The notes beneath the pieces are model-generated. The model was not told the DNA's origin and made no database searches. It saw only the letters and a program-made list of their open reading frames with translations. The position numbers and the translations under genes are program-made. From Icerya purchasi (lineage: Eukaryota; Arthropoda; Insecta; Hemiptera; Monophlebidae), in the NCBI GenBank assembly GCA_039619475.1, contig CM077115.1, positions 39,194,444 to 39,258,443 on the forward strand: a stretch of 64,000 nucleotides of DNA, written 5' to 3'. This document shows, one piece after another, positions 48,596-58,510 of this stretch (position 1 is the first letter of the stretch; each line of letters opens with the position of its first letter).

Positions 48596-49847
48596 ATACA
48601 AATTATATATATATATATATATGTAATTGTTTAATTAAGCGTTAAAATTTACTTTTTTCGTGAACTAAATTTCATCAACATATTATGTTAAAAAAGTAAA
48701 ATATGAATTATTTTTTATTAAATCTTTCCTTCGCTAACAAAAAACAAAAATATACATATATTTTAGACATGTATGTTGTGAGAAAAAGAAGTGAAAAATT
48801 ATTATTTCATTTCTGTATAGTATTGATTGTCATCGTGTAATTGTTACTGTATGTACTTTGTAAAATTCAGTAATATGTTTACTTGAGCATATTATATTTC
48901 AAGCGTATAATTAGATTTGGACCGAAAAGTTTATTACCATATAAAAATTATAATATCGTAGAAAACGTAAAATATAACAAATAAAATAAACAATGTATGA
49001 TAGTCCTTACCTCAATAAATGTAAGCGATGGATGATGCAATAATCAGACCGCATGGTTGAAATTTCAGATTGTAACGAAAAAGGACAATCGTTTTGGAAA
49101 AAGGCAATGTGCATAGTGCAAATCACAATTTCAATTGCCATGCGGTTCAACATTCTCCAGCACACTACCCATCGAAATCACGAACAGTGTCATAAAAAAC
49201 CTTTTTCTTTTTCCAGCAGTTCGTTGATGATGATCGGTTCCTTCAACGAGCCTGTTGTAGCTCACCCTCTCGCCCATCCATATATATTCTCCGTCACTCA
49301 TCTCATCCTTGATTGTAAACTGTCGCCACGTATTTGTATTTACACACACTTATGCAATTACACAGCCTCCTCCATATACAGCCACGATACGTTTTCTGAA
49401 ATTCTTCGCTATAATGCCGAAAGAAAATCATAGATCGCGCCACTTAAAAACGCTTAGAATTTACCGTTTTCGGGGAAACTTAGGGATAAAAAGTATATAT
49501 AAACACTCTTATATAGTAATGCAACGTTGTGTAAAAATTTCAAGGCAATCCATCCACTACTTTTTGAGTTTTGCAGTCACAAACATACGGTCGCTTCATT
49601 TTTATATATACGAGTATATACAAGCACTACACTTCGCCTCTCAATAACCAATTCACAGGACGCTCAATTTCAAACAGACACTACTGTAAACGAACTAAAC
49701 AAAATACCGGTTTCATTCTTTCATGAGGGGAAGAGAATGAAAATCGATTTCATTTAAGGCAGGGGGTGGGGGGTTAAACGTTAATTTAGGTAGAAACTAC
49801 GAGCAAGTGTAACTTACTTATTGATCCTCCCTCGTATACATAATATA
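48596..49847. other. No gene supported; possible Helitron remainder
   Basis: AT-rich, with a (TA)n tract at 48604-48622. The section 49440-49600 includes AAAAATTTCAAGGCAATCCA, a string often found in decayed insect transposons, so this may be 3' Helitron sequence. I could not find a terminal CTRR with a hairpin. A 126-codon frame at 49053-49433 has no recognisable domain. Confidence 0.35.
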
Positions 49848-50194
49848 ATATTAATTACAACGTAATTCTTAGGCTACCCCCCATTCGAAAAGATGTCCCA
49901 ATTTTATGTAACGTTTGTGATATTTTATAGGATTTTTGTTATTGTTATTTAAAAAATATCACAATTTTATGTAACGAAATATGTAACGAAACAATGTGTT
50001 AATTTTATGTAATGAAAGTTAAATGTTAGGATAGGATTTTTGTGATTATGTTTTGTTTTTCTTTTTGTGTTGATGCCAGTAAGAATTACATTGTAAATTT
50101 TGATCATTTTATACAAAGTATAGAAGAGAAAGAGACATAAATAAAAGCAAGAGGGGTCAAGGGGCATAGCCCCTTGCGAGGCCAAAGTGGCCGA

Positions 50195-50228
<34 letters not shown>
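49848..50228 (+). repeat. Family A repeat, copy 4 (best preserved)
   Basis: Starts TTAATTACAACGTAATTCTT. Inverted motifs at 49855-49871 and 50080-50096 match at 16 of 17. ATTTTATGTAACG-type subunits lie between them. After the second motif come TTGATCATTTTATACAAAG, then hairpin 1 (CAAGGGGC-ATA-GCCCCTTG, 50158-50176), hairpin 2 (GGCCA-AAG-TGGCC, 50180-50192) and a long (TA)n end. The same layout on either strand at five other places defines the family. No coding frame. Confidence 0.8.
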
Positions 50229-50240
<12 letters not shown>

Positions 50241-50499
50241 CGGAGCTGAATCTGAGGGGAGTTCAGGGTTTATCCTCCCGAAATGTCTGCGAAATAATAA
50301 CTGCTTGAATTAAACGGACCGAAATTTGGAATAAATTTATTTCCTTTTAATTTTTGACAAAAGAGAAGAAAATTGAAATTTTTATGCACTATGACGACTA
50401 TTTTTTATTGTAGTGTTCAAATATTGCATATACAATAATTGACTATAAGGCTTTAGTGTACTATATATAAATAAATGTATTTCATGATAATACACCCCC

Positions 50500-50560
50500 C
50501 CCTCCCATATATATATATATATGTATATATATGTATGTATGTATGTATGTATTTAAAATA
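50500..50560. repeat. (TA)n/(GTAT)n microsatellite
   Basis: A C run followed by a (TA)n tract and a GTAT-rich tract (about 50490-50552) lies just before the SINE. Confidence 0.8.
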
Positions 50561-50595
50561 ATATTAATAATTTGTTTGTTCTATTGTATTCTTAA

Positions 50596-50880
50596 GTTAG
50601 CGCGGTAGCCTAGTGGTTAAGGTGCTTGGCTACTAAATCAAAGGACACGGGTTCATGACTTGCCTCTTTCCGGATCCGATTAGCTCCCAGGTTTACGCAG
50701 TCTGAAATAATTGGGTACTAGAAAAATCTAGGAAAGTAATGACGGATAATCCAAAAGTAGAAAGGAACTGGCTGCAGTATTCTCCTTAGATCCATTAGGC
50801 TTAGTACACTGTGAACCTTAACTTCACAATCCCCGACGCCCCATTAAGGGTGTCGATCTTTACTATTGTGTTCTTATTAT
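50596..50880 (+). repeat. tRNA-derived SINE
   Basis: The head GCGCGGTAGCCTAGTGGTTA through GGACACGGGTTCATGACTTG has a box A match (TAGCCTAGTGG) and a box B-like GGTTCATGACT at tRNA spacing, the internal pol III promoter of SINEs. The body continues to CCCGACGCCCCATTAAGGGT. Its 3' part is shared with 41045-41160 and its head with 4150-4245, so at least three partial copies exist here. No clear poly(A) or microsatellite tail was identified, so the 3' limit is approximate. Confidence 0.7.
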
Positions 50881-51845
50881 ATTATCCGGTGTTTAGTAAT
50901 TATTATTCGCTCTGAGAGGAGTTAGCATGTTGCACGTTACCAGTCTGAATCGGCTGAATGACATTTGCTTTATCAACGTTTTCGTTTCTTTTTTTTCTAA
51001 TCTAAGGCCCTTTTTTACACACAGTCGGCCCTCTTTTCGGTTCTGTTATTGCAACTTTTCACATCTTTAACCCCTTTCATCCGCCATCTTTGTTTTGTTT
51101 GTAACCTGTACCCTGATTTCGTTTAATTTTCTTTTTCGCATCTTGATGACGGTCGTTTCTGCGTGTCTTCAGTTTCTGTTGTGCTCACTCCTATTTTTAT
51201 TTTTAATTCTTCAGATTTTCTACGCCGTGTAATCTGTATCTTTCACTTTTTCGTTTCCTACATTATCGTCTCTGTTAAATATTCTCATTCATTTCTACAG
51301 TTTATATTTAGAACTTAAGTTCTTCTCTTTTTCCCTCCTGTTTCATTATCGCGATAGTCGCCGTAGCTTATTTTAGACACTCAAAAATTACATTCCGCGA
51401 AAATCGTTACAAAATGTCCGGCTGATATTTTGAAAAAATTAATTCTCATTTAGAACGTTTCGGATTAAGCAAAAATTAATCCTGCATTTACTTACCGTTT
51501 TGGACACTTTTAGCGGTGGCTAACAAAAAGAACTGGCTCAGATCTGTTTTCAAAGAGGTTTAATACTTTATACGAATTTTAACCTCTCAGTCCCTTCGAT
51601 GTTCTCCGTTACTCGGGGCCATCGCGATATCGCCCTACATTCGAATTTTGTATTTTCTCTCCTTTTTTAATTAATATTTAAACGCTCATGGAATTAGTAA
51701 TTTATTCAGAAAATAACGAATTAAGATCAGCGGTGCGCACCGATTAAAATGATTACAAAGTCGCATACTCCTCACATCCACACACATACTAGTTGTTATC
51801 CGCGGCTTTGGTCGTGTGTATTAATAATCGTTTAAATTTTATTAT
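50881..51845. other. No gene supported; pyrimidine-rich spacer
   Basis: The plus strand is T/C-rich from about 50985 to 51360, like other skewed blocks in the window. No motif was read. Confidence 0.4.
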
Positions 51846-51849
51846 AAAA

Positions 51850-52405
51850 AAATGAATCTACTGGGCAGCAGGAGTTACGATAACATATGCTATGTCCGGT
51901 CAAGAGAAGTTAATAGTAAAATAGATAATACGGAAGAAGAGGTGTTGATAAAATTAATGGAAAATATCCCGAAAGGAATCCAAGAAGAAGGGAATACGAA
52001 TAGATGGAAGAATAAAATAAGGGTACGGATGATTGCGTGGTGTAAGGAACAGGAATATGAATTTCAGAAATGAGAGTAGATGTCGGTTTTATTGCTCGTT
52101 GTAACATCGTGTCGGGTGATCTTCTGGTTTCCATTTGGACTGTTGCGCGCACGTGACCTTCATGTATTGAATTTTGAGTAACTTTTTGGTTAATTTGAAA
52201 TTTAGGTGGTTGCTGAGGGAGTGCCGGTTTCTTTGTATGTAGGTATATAAATAATACGTTACAATACGCATAAGTTTTAAGCTATATAGTGTTGTATTAG
52301 ACGTAGTTAGAATTAAGATGATGTAAACCTTTCTGAATAAACGGTATAATTATGTTGGGAACCCGCAAACGGGCTTTGGCTTGTGGCACCCACAAATTAT
52401 TTTTA
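51850..52405 (+). mobile_element. LINE 3' end with structured 3' UTR
   Basis: A 73-codon open frame (51852-52073) ends in IPKGIQEEGNTNRWKNKIRVRMIAWCKEQEYEFQK. This resembles the tail of the LINE at 16570-17529 (IPNHLLEEKK...WKKEVQKCLKEWCK). A roughly 330-bp 3' UTR closes with TGTTGGGAACCCGCAAACGG and an A run at about 52398-52408. The corresponding end at 17451-17506 is TGTTGGGCACTCACACAACG. Both ends can form hairpins. The reverse transcriptase is absent. Confidence 0.5.
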
Positions 52406-52490
52406 AAAAAAAATTAATTTTTACGTTTAATTTATATTTATCGTGGTAATCATTTTATTTAAAATTTTACAAAAATTAATTTTTTTTTTA

Positions 52491-52657
52491 TTCGTCCCGC
52501 ATGCATTTCTGTACCGCTGGTCGCATCTCAACTGATCGTGAAGAGGAGAGTGTAAAAAACTCAAACATACCTTAAAACTTTCGTTTGGATAACACGAATA
52601 CACCTTGAAAATTTCAGCACGATCCGTCCAGCGGTACAGGAATGCATGCGGGACGAA
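52491..52657. mobile_element. 167-bp palindromic MITE
   Basis: Terminal inverted repeats of 30 bp beginning TTCGTCCCGCATGCATT (52491-52520 and 52628-52657) match at 29 of 30. Weaker symmetry (AATTAAT...) may extend about 12 bp outward on each side. The interior of about 107 bp is non-coding. No convincing target duplication was seen because the flanks are low-complexity T-rich and (TA)n. Confidence 0.85.
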
Positions 52658-52667
52658 CAAATATTAA

Positions 52668-52679
52668 TTTATATATATA

Positions 52680-52760
<81 letters not shown>
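52668..52760. repeat. (TA)n microsatellite
   Basis: Long interrupted (TA)n between the palindromic MITE and family A copy 5, which normally ends in such a tract. Confidence 0.9.
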
Positions 52761-52763
<3 letters not shown>

Positions 52764-52916
52764 TAAACTCGAGCATTTTTTGACCCCTCTCGCTTACATT
52801 TCTGTCTTTTTCTCTTCTATACTTTGTATAAAATGATCAAAATTTACAACGTAATTCTTAGGCTGATCTCCATTAGATTTTATAACGAAAAAATGTCCCA
52901 ATATTATATTAATTAA
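52757..52916 (-). repeat. Family A repeat, truncated copy 5
   Basis: On the minus strand: GTCCC, TTAGGCTGATC, TAAGAATTACGTTGTAAATT, ATACAAAGTATAGAAGAG, then a short tail without the first GC hairpin, ending CTCGAGTTTATA before (TA)n. The region between the two inverted motifs is missing, so only one half of the family structure remains. Confidence 0.65.
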
Positions 52917-55310
52917 AAAGAAAAATACAACCAATAATTTAAACCATAAATTTTATTAATCTACCGGAACAACTTAACTATAATACATATAAATAATACT
53001 TTATTTGCGTTTCCATAGTATTATTAAATTAACAATACAGTCTTTACATGCTTAAACTTATGGTGGCACTTTGACAATTTAATTAGACTCAATTTAATTT
53101 TGTGCAAGATAAACACACATTTGAAATATTTGAACTTTATAATTTTTTTCATTCTGCGCAAGAAGGGCACATATGTATTTCAGTATTCCAGATTTGAACG
53201 TTTAAAAATTTTTTAATCGCGAAAGGCCCGTAGTGGAATCTCAAGTAATGAAATTTTTATGTAAAAATTGATTTTCAAAAAATATCGCATTTATTAAAAT
53301 GTTTTTCCATTATATTAATCTTTACTACTGTATTCAATTTCATCAACAAAAGTAAATCCATTCACTCATTCACTGCCACAGGCAGTGTGCCTTGCTAACA
53401 ACCATTGTGCGGTATAGACGGGGTCACCTTCTGAAGTTCTTAGTATTCATCCAGCCGGTGTCGTGTGTTTCATTCCGGATGTCCTTGGCCTTTCAGTCTT
53501 CTGCTCCTCTACGGTTTTACGCTCTACAATATATTTTATGAAGTTATCAAACGCTTTGGTCCCGCTTTATTTTACGCTTTCCAATACTGTTTATTGAGCT
53601 GTTTTTTTTTTTTTTTTGTTAAATTTAATTTTTGTAGAATTTCGCATCATTCGATATTTCTTTTATTTGCACGATGTTCGTTCTGCGTCAGATTCTTGTT
53701 TCCATTCGCTTCAGAGTTAATTCATCTTTTGTTTCATCGGAGTTCATTCGGTGTAAAAAAGGGACCATGCAATGTATCAAAAAAAATATAGTTTTCGTGT
53801 CATATGCATATATGTATTAGTGTTAAATGCTGGTTGTTTTGTAAGTTTAGATCTAAGCAAAGCTCGGATTAATATATATATATATATATATATATGTATT
53901 TTTAAATGAATAATTCTTGCATATACATATGTAAATGAGTTCTTGGAAATAGGTTTATCGATTTGGTTAAATTTACGAATTAAGGAATTTTAAGGTCAAG
54001 AAATTGATTGCTTTAGGAAACGAAGGCTAAACTTGTATTTTGGATTTAATAAAAAGTTATTGAGAATAATTCGCTTATTTATTATGTAAAAAAGAAAGTT
54101 GACAATTTTTTCATGCAAATAATCATGCGAGGCCAAGGATCGAAAAATTATTACTTCAGATAAGAGCAAGACGATCGCGGGAAAAAGAAAATGCACCGAA
54201 AGTTCTGTTAAATAATATAAGAAAACATTCTCAAAAAGGAAAACTAAAGAAACCCGAAGGAAAATTAGTTCGGATTCAAAGAAAAATAAATAAAAAGGCT
54301 ATAAAGACCACTTAAAACTCGTATTAGAAATAATTTAATAAAGAAAAATGTACAGTGTTTTTGTTGATCTATAACTGACCTTTATGAGTTGGAAATCCTG
54401 TGTCATTTAAAACGTTAGTGTGAAAACAGACAACTGAAAATCTATACAAGTCACGAGTGACGCTAATAGAGATGTAAATAAGTACAAGGTATAGCGTAAA
54501 ATAAGGAAAAGAGTCGGACATAGATGTTTTCTTTATTCGATATACATCGTATAAAGCCAATTAAAATGATGGAAAATAGTTGAAAAAAAAAAGAAACATA
54601 TTTTTAATACGTAAGTTTTGAAGACAACCTTAGCAGAGTAGGAAAATAATATAAATCAAATGTGTCTCATTAAATGGTAATATTAATAAAAAGAAAACAA
54701 AGATTAGTAAAAGTATAATAATACAATTGAACCCAGTATAGTTTTGTACAGAAGTACATTGTGATGACATCTTTCGGATGGTGTGTGTGTGTGTAAAGTA
54801 CGATAGTACGACTATTTCAGTAAAATCGTGAACTTATATCATAAATTCAATAAAATAGTGTAAATATAAATAAAGGTAACAGCTTTCGACGTGCGAATTT
54901 TACGAAATTACCTCTGTTTATGTAAGTGTAAAAGGTTAAAAATTGGCAGATATTCGGAACGAGTAAAATGTGCTATCTAAAAAGTATCATAACCGAGATG
55001 ATAACAGAAGCGTAGTGTGTAGATTGTACGGATAATAAAAAAAATCAATCGACAAGAACAAGTTCGGAAAAATTGTAATGGTTGTGAAAATTCAACTAGC
55101 ATAGAGAGTTGAAGGCTACAAGAGTAGTATTTACTTTCCGAACTCAAAACTATCACAGAAACTTTATACGCAGCCTTAAAACGGCTTCGTCATTTCGTTT
55201 AAGGGAAGCTGAAACTTCAGTTAGGACTAATACACCTAGGAATCAAAGATCAAACACCGGAATTAGGGCTGATACAAAATGATCCTCGGCCAAGAGGCAT
55301 TTCTATTTTC

Positions 55311-55358
<48 letters not shown>

Positions 55359-55640
55359 TACATAAAATAAAAAGTAATTTTAAAATAATGACCCCGCGAG
55401 TATGGTCAGATATTGGCGTGAAATATCAACTGATATATAACGAAAATTGCTTCATTTCGGCATATTTCTTTCGCTATTTGATTTAAAGTTAAAGTCCGTG
55501 TTTTAACTTAGTTTGAGGTGGGCAGTTGAGGACATCTCAGTCAAAGCTGAAACCCCCGCTATCGTAGAGAATCCGCGACAATATCAGCCAGCAGTGCTTG
55601 GAAATTCTACGGCAAAAATAAATCTTTAAAAGCTTTAGTT
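52917..55640. other. No gene supported; AT-rich with microsatellites
   Basis: (TA)n at about 53873-53896 and (TAA)n at 55309-55357. The GATCCTCGGCCAAGAGGC segment just before the (TAA)n could be the 3' UTR of another LINE with a TAA tail, as at 47526, but no coding part is visible. A purine-rich stretch covers about 54000-54720. Confidence 0.4.
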
Positions 55641-56720
55641 TCGCGGACCGGCTAGATGCGCGCGAGTTCTCGTCAATATTTAATTACGGAACGGCATGCA
55701 GAGCGATGATCTTGAAGGAAACAAATTACCTTTTAGGCGTTCATTATTAAAACATGTAGGCAGATTGATAGAGGCGCTAGGCGGAAAGGTGTCGAATGAT
55801 GTATCAGAAGGAATACCGATAAGAAAATTAATGTTGGCACCCAGGCAACAGGGCCTTCCTTGTTTACAGTAACATTGTGGCGGTGTGTCGGTGGGGCGCG
55901 TTCATTGCTCGTATAGTTGTACAGTCTGGGCTGTTGCTGTCGGACGCGACGGCCGGGTCGCACGCAGTGGTCGCCGAGAGTCATTAATCAAGAAGTCGGA
56001 GAGAATTTCTTTTCGGTCGGTCGGCGACGTTTCCAGTCAGCCGATGCTTCGCTACTTCATTGCCCCGGTTTTACTGTGCGACGCTGCATGGCAGTCGTAG
56101 AAATGCGGTCGTGGCGCGGGCGGCTTTTGCTACAATTCCGTATTGTTCTATCGCGGGGCCGAACTTCGAAGTCGGTTTCTGTGTTTTTTAACGTCTTGGC
56201 CGGGCTCCTCTGTGCCAATTGCGCGCTCTACCTTTCGCTATGCCGTGCATAACACGTCTTGCTTGATTACTGTTAACCTCCTTTGATGCGCACGATGTGA
56301 ACATCGGCGGCGCACATGCGAAGGTCTCGCGAGTTACAGGTTGCGCGAGATGCACAGGCTCTGGCAGCGCAGCGGCGTTCGGCAAACATCATTTTTCAAA
56401 TGCAACGGCCTGTGGTCCCCGTGAGCCTCGACGCCTTCGTCCATCATTCGCCTCTTTTGTCTCTCCGGGGTCCGTAGCCGTCTCCGCGGTAGTGCCTTTA
56501 TCGGAGATTCGCACCCGCGCGCGCGCGCGCGCGCGCTGGTGGCCTGGTCCTCCGATCGGCAGCGTAACGAACTCTTCTCGGACTGGTATCCAGAAAAAAC
56601 GTTTTTTTTCCCCGCTTGCACTGGTCCTAATCGTGTTTCCGTCGAACGGTACCGCTAATTACAATTCCGCCAAGTCATTCAAATCATCAATTTCGCTCCC
56701 GTCATAATACTCTCGGACGT
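55640..56720. promoter_or_regulatory. CpG-rich region, possible promoter or 5' exon
   Basis: The most CpG-dense section of the window. Examples are CGGACGCGACGGCCGGGTCG near 55939 and a (CG)n run at about 56516-56535. Overlapping open frames of 60-136 codons occur on both strands, as expected from high GC alone, and none has a recognisable domain. In AT-rich insect genomes such islands often lie at transcription starts of developmental genes. I see no reliable TATA, initiator/DPE pair or splice junction, so strand and extent are unknown. Confidence 0.35.
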
Positions 56721-58021
56721 TCCGAACCATTTCCACCGATCGATCCCGTTCCTTATAGTGCCCAGACGCGCATTCTTTTTTCCCCTCCCCCCTACCTTCC
56801 CCCCCCTCTTCGAGACTGCATGTTCCTTATTCGGGCAGAATTTACCTCGGCTAGCGATGTTGCAACCACCACGTGAAAAGGTTAATTTTCAACGTTTACA
56901 GTGAATTTCTCAATTTTCTTATCGTTCCGCTACCTGTTTCTTTCGATGCCAGCAAATTCCGAACCAGCTGGGCCGCGCATCACTCGTGTCTCACCGAAGG
57001 TACGAAAACCGAGAGCTAGTTTCGTCATCGTCACGCAGCCTGCGTTATTCTTACTGATTCTTTCCTGTAAGCTTTTTCAACCTCCATAAATATATCCCGC
57101 TAGATCGGGGGCCATTTGCAAGTGACTTTAAAAAGACGGCTCTCTGGCATTTCATTTCATCTTCTCTTGACTACATCATCTACTACTACGTTGAAAGAAC
57201 GAGGGATACCGTGTGATTTTATTATTTTTTTATGCATTTTCGTACATCATCTTTCCATGGAAGAGGCGTAAATGAATCGGGCGGCAGCAACTTCGGCTAC
57301 GTCGAATGAACTCTTTTGCAGTTTTAACGATTGCCGTTAAATTTCCTGAATTTAATATTCCGTTTTTCGATCAGCTGCAGCAGCGACATCTTAATAAAAC
57401 CGTGAAATAAATATTCGTAATTGTTGCTCAACTATAATATTTTCCGAAGCCATATTTATTCGACGACTCGAATTTAATTACTGTTTTACATCTGTCTTGT
57501 AATTAGGCGGCAGCTTGCCTTTGTACGTAGATGTGAAAGTTGATCTTTTTCGTAAGCGGGTGAGGATTTCCAGAGGTGAGGTAGTTTTCTGTAATTCTAA
57601 CAGAAGAGCCGGTTTCAGTTAACTATGTACCGCCGTTCCTCGCAAAATACACAGCGATGTCCTCTGCTGCGGGAACACAGATTTCGTTAAACTGAAACGT
57701 TACAAATTTTAAAGGATTTTCAAATAACTTCTGGCATAGAAGTGATGATCTGGCTATTAATGTAAAACTCGTATCTTTCGATCTGGTCACATGTACTTGG
57801 TCAAATGCTCAGATGCTGCTCTTTTGCAAATCTCTTACCTTTGCGCGCAAAATGTACGTGTAACTGAAAAACGCGTTTCACCGATTTCTTCGGATGATTT
57901 TTTCTTCGTTGTAGCAGTTTCTTACCATCCTCAATATAAAAAAGTTTGAGTGCGGCTGTGCTGGGGCACAAGGCCGTTGATTTAACGTAAAACGCCTATA
58001 TCGGTTTAATTATTTTTACAT
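56721..58021. other. No gene supported
   Basis: Pyrimidine-rich at about 56770-56820 with several C runs. A 62-codon frame at 56901-57089 has no recognisable domain. It could be intron or UTR linked to the CpG-rich region to the left. Confidence 0.35.
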
Positions 58022-58482
58022 ATTAATTACAACGTAATTCTTAGGCTACCCCCCCTTCGAAAAAATGTCCCAATTTTATGTAACGCTAAATGTCCCAGAA
58101 AAATGTCCCAATTTTATGTAACGCTAAATGTCCCAAAAAAATGTCCCAGAAAAATGTCCCAATTTTATGTAACGTTTGTTATATTTTGTAGGATTTTTGT
58201 TATTGTTATTTAAAAAATGTCACAATTTTATGTCATGAAATATGTAACGAAAAATGTAACGAAAAAATGTCTTAATTTTATATAACGGAAGTTAAACGTT
58301 AGAATAGGATTTTTGTAGTTATGTTATTTTTTGTGTGTGTTGATGCCAGTAAGAATTACGTTGTAAATTTTGATCATTTTATACAAAGTATAGAAGAGAA
58401 AGAGACAGAAATGAAAGCAAGAGGGGTCAAGGGGCACAGCCCCTTTCGAGGCCAAAGTGGCCGAGTTTATATATATATATAT
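58022..58482 (+). repeat. Family A repeat, copy 6 with expanded subrepeats
   Basis: Inverted motifs TTACAACGTAATTCTTA at 58027-58043 and TAAGAATTACGTTGTAA at 58350-58366 are perfect over 17 bp. Between them, the AAAATGTCCCAATTTTATG subunit and its AACGCTAAATGTCCC linker are repeated about three times (58058-58165), more than in other copies. The end carries hairpin 1 (GGGGC-ACA-GCCCC), hairpin 2 (GGCCA-AAG-TGGCC) and a (TA)n tract that runs on to about 58510. Confidence 0.8.
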
Positions 58483-58510
58483 ATATATATATTATAAATA
58501 TATATATATA

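Noticed and set aside
50596..50670. Possible tRNA gene
   Set aside because: Boxes A and B are present but the acceptor and anticodon stems do not pair properly; the pattern and other partial copies fit a SINE head.
56297..56707. 136-codon frame in the CpG-rich region
   Set aside because: Open frames on both strands are expected from high GC; an Arg/Ala repeat comes from the (CG)n run. No domain.
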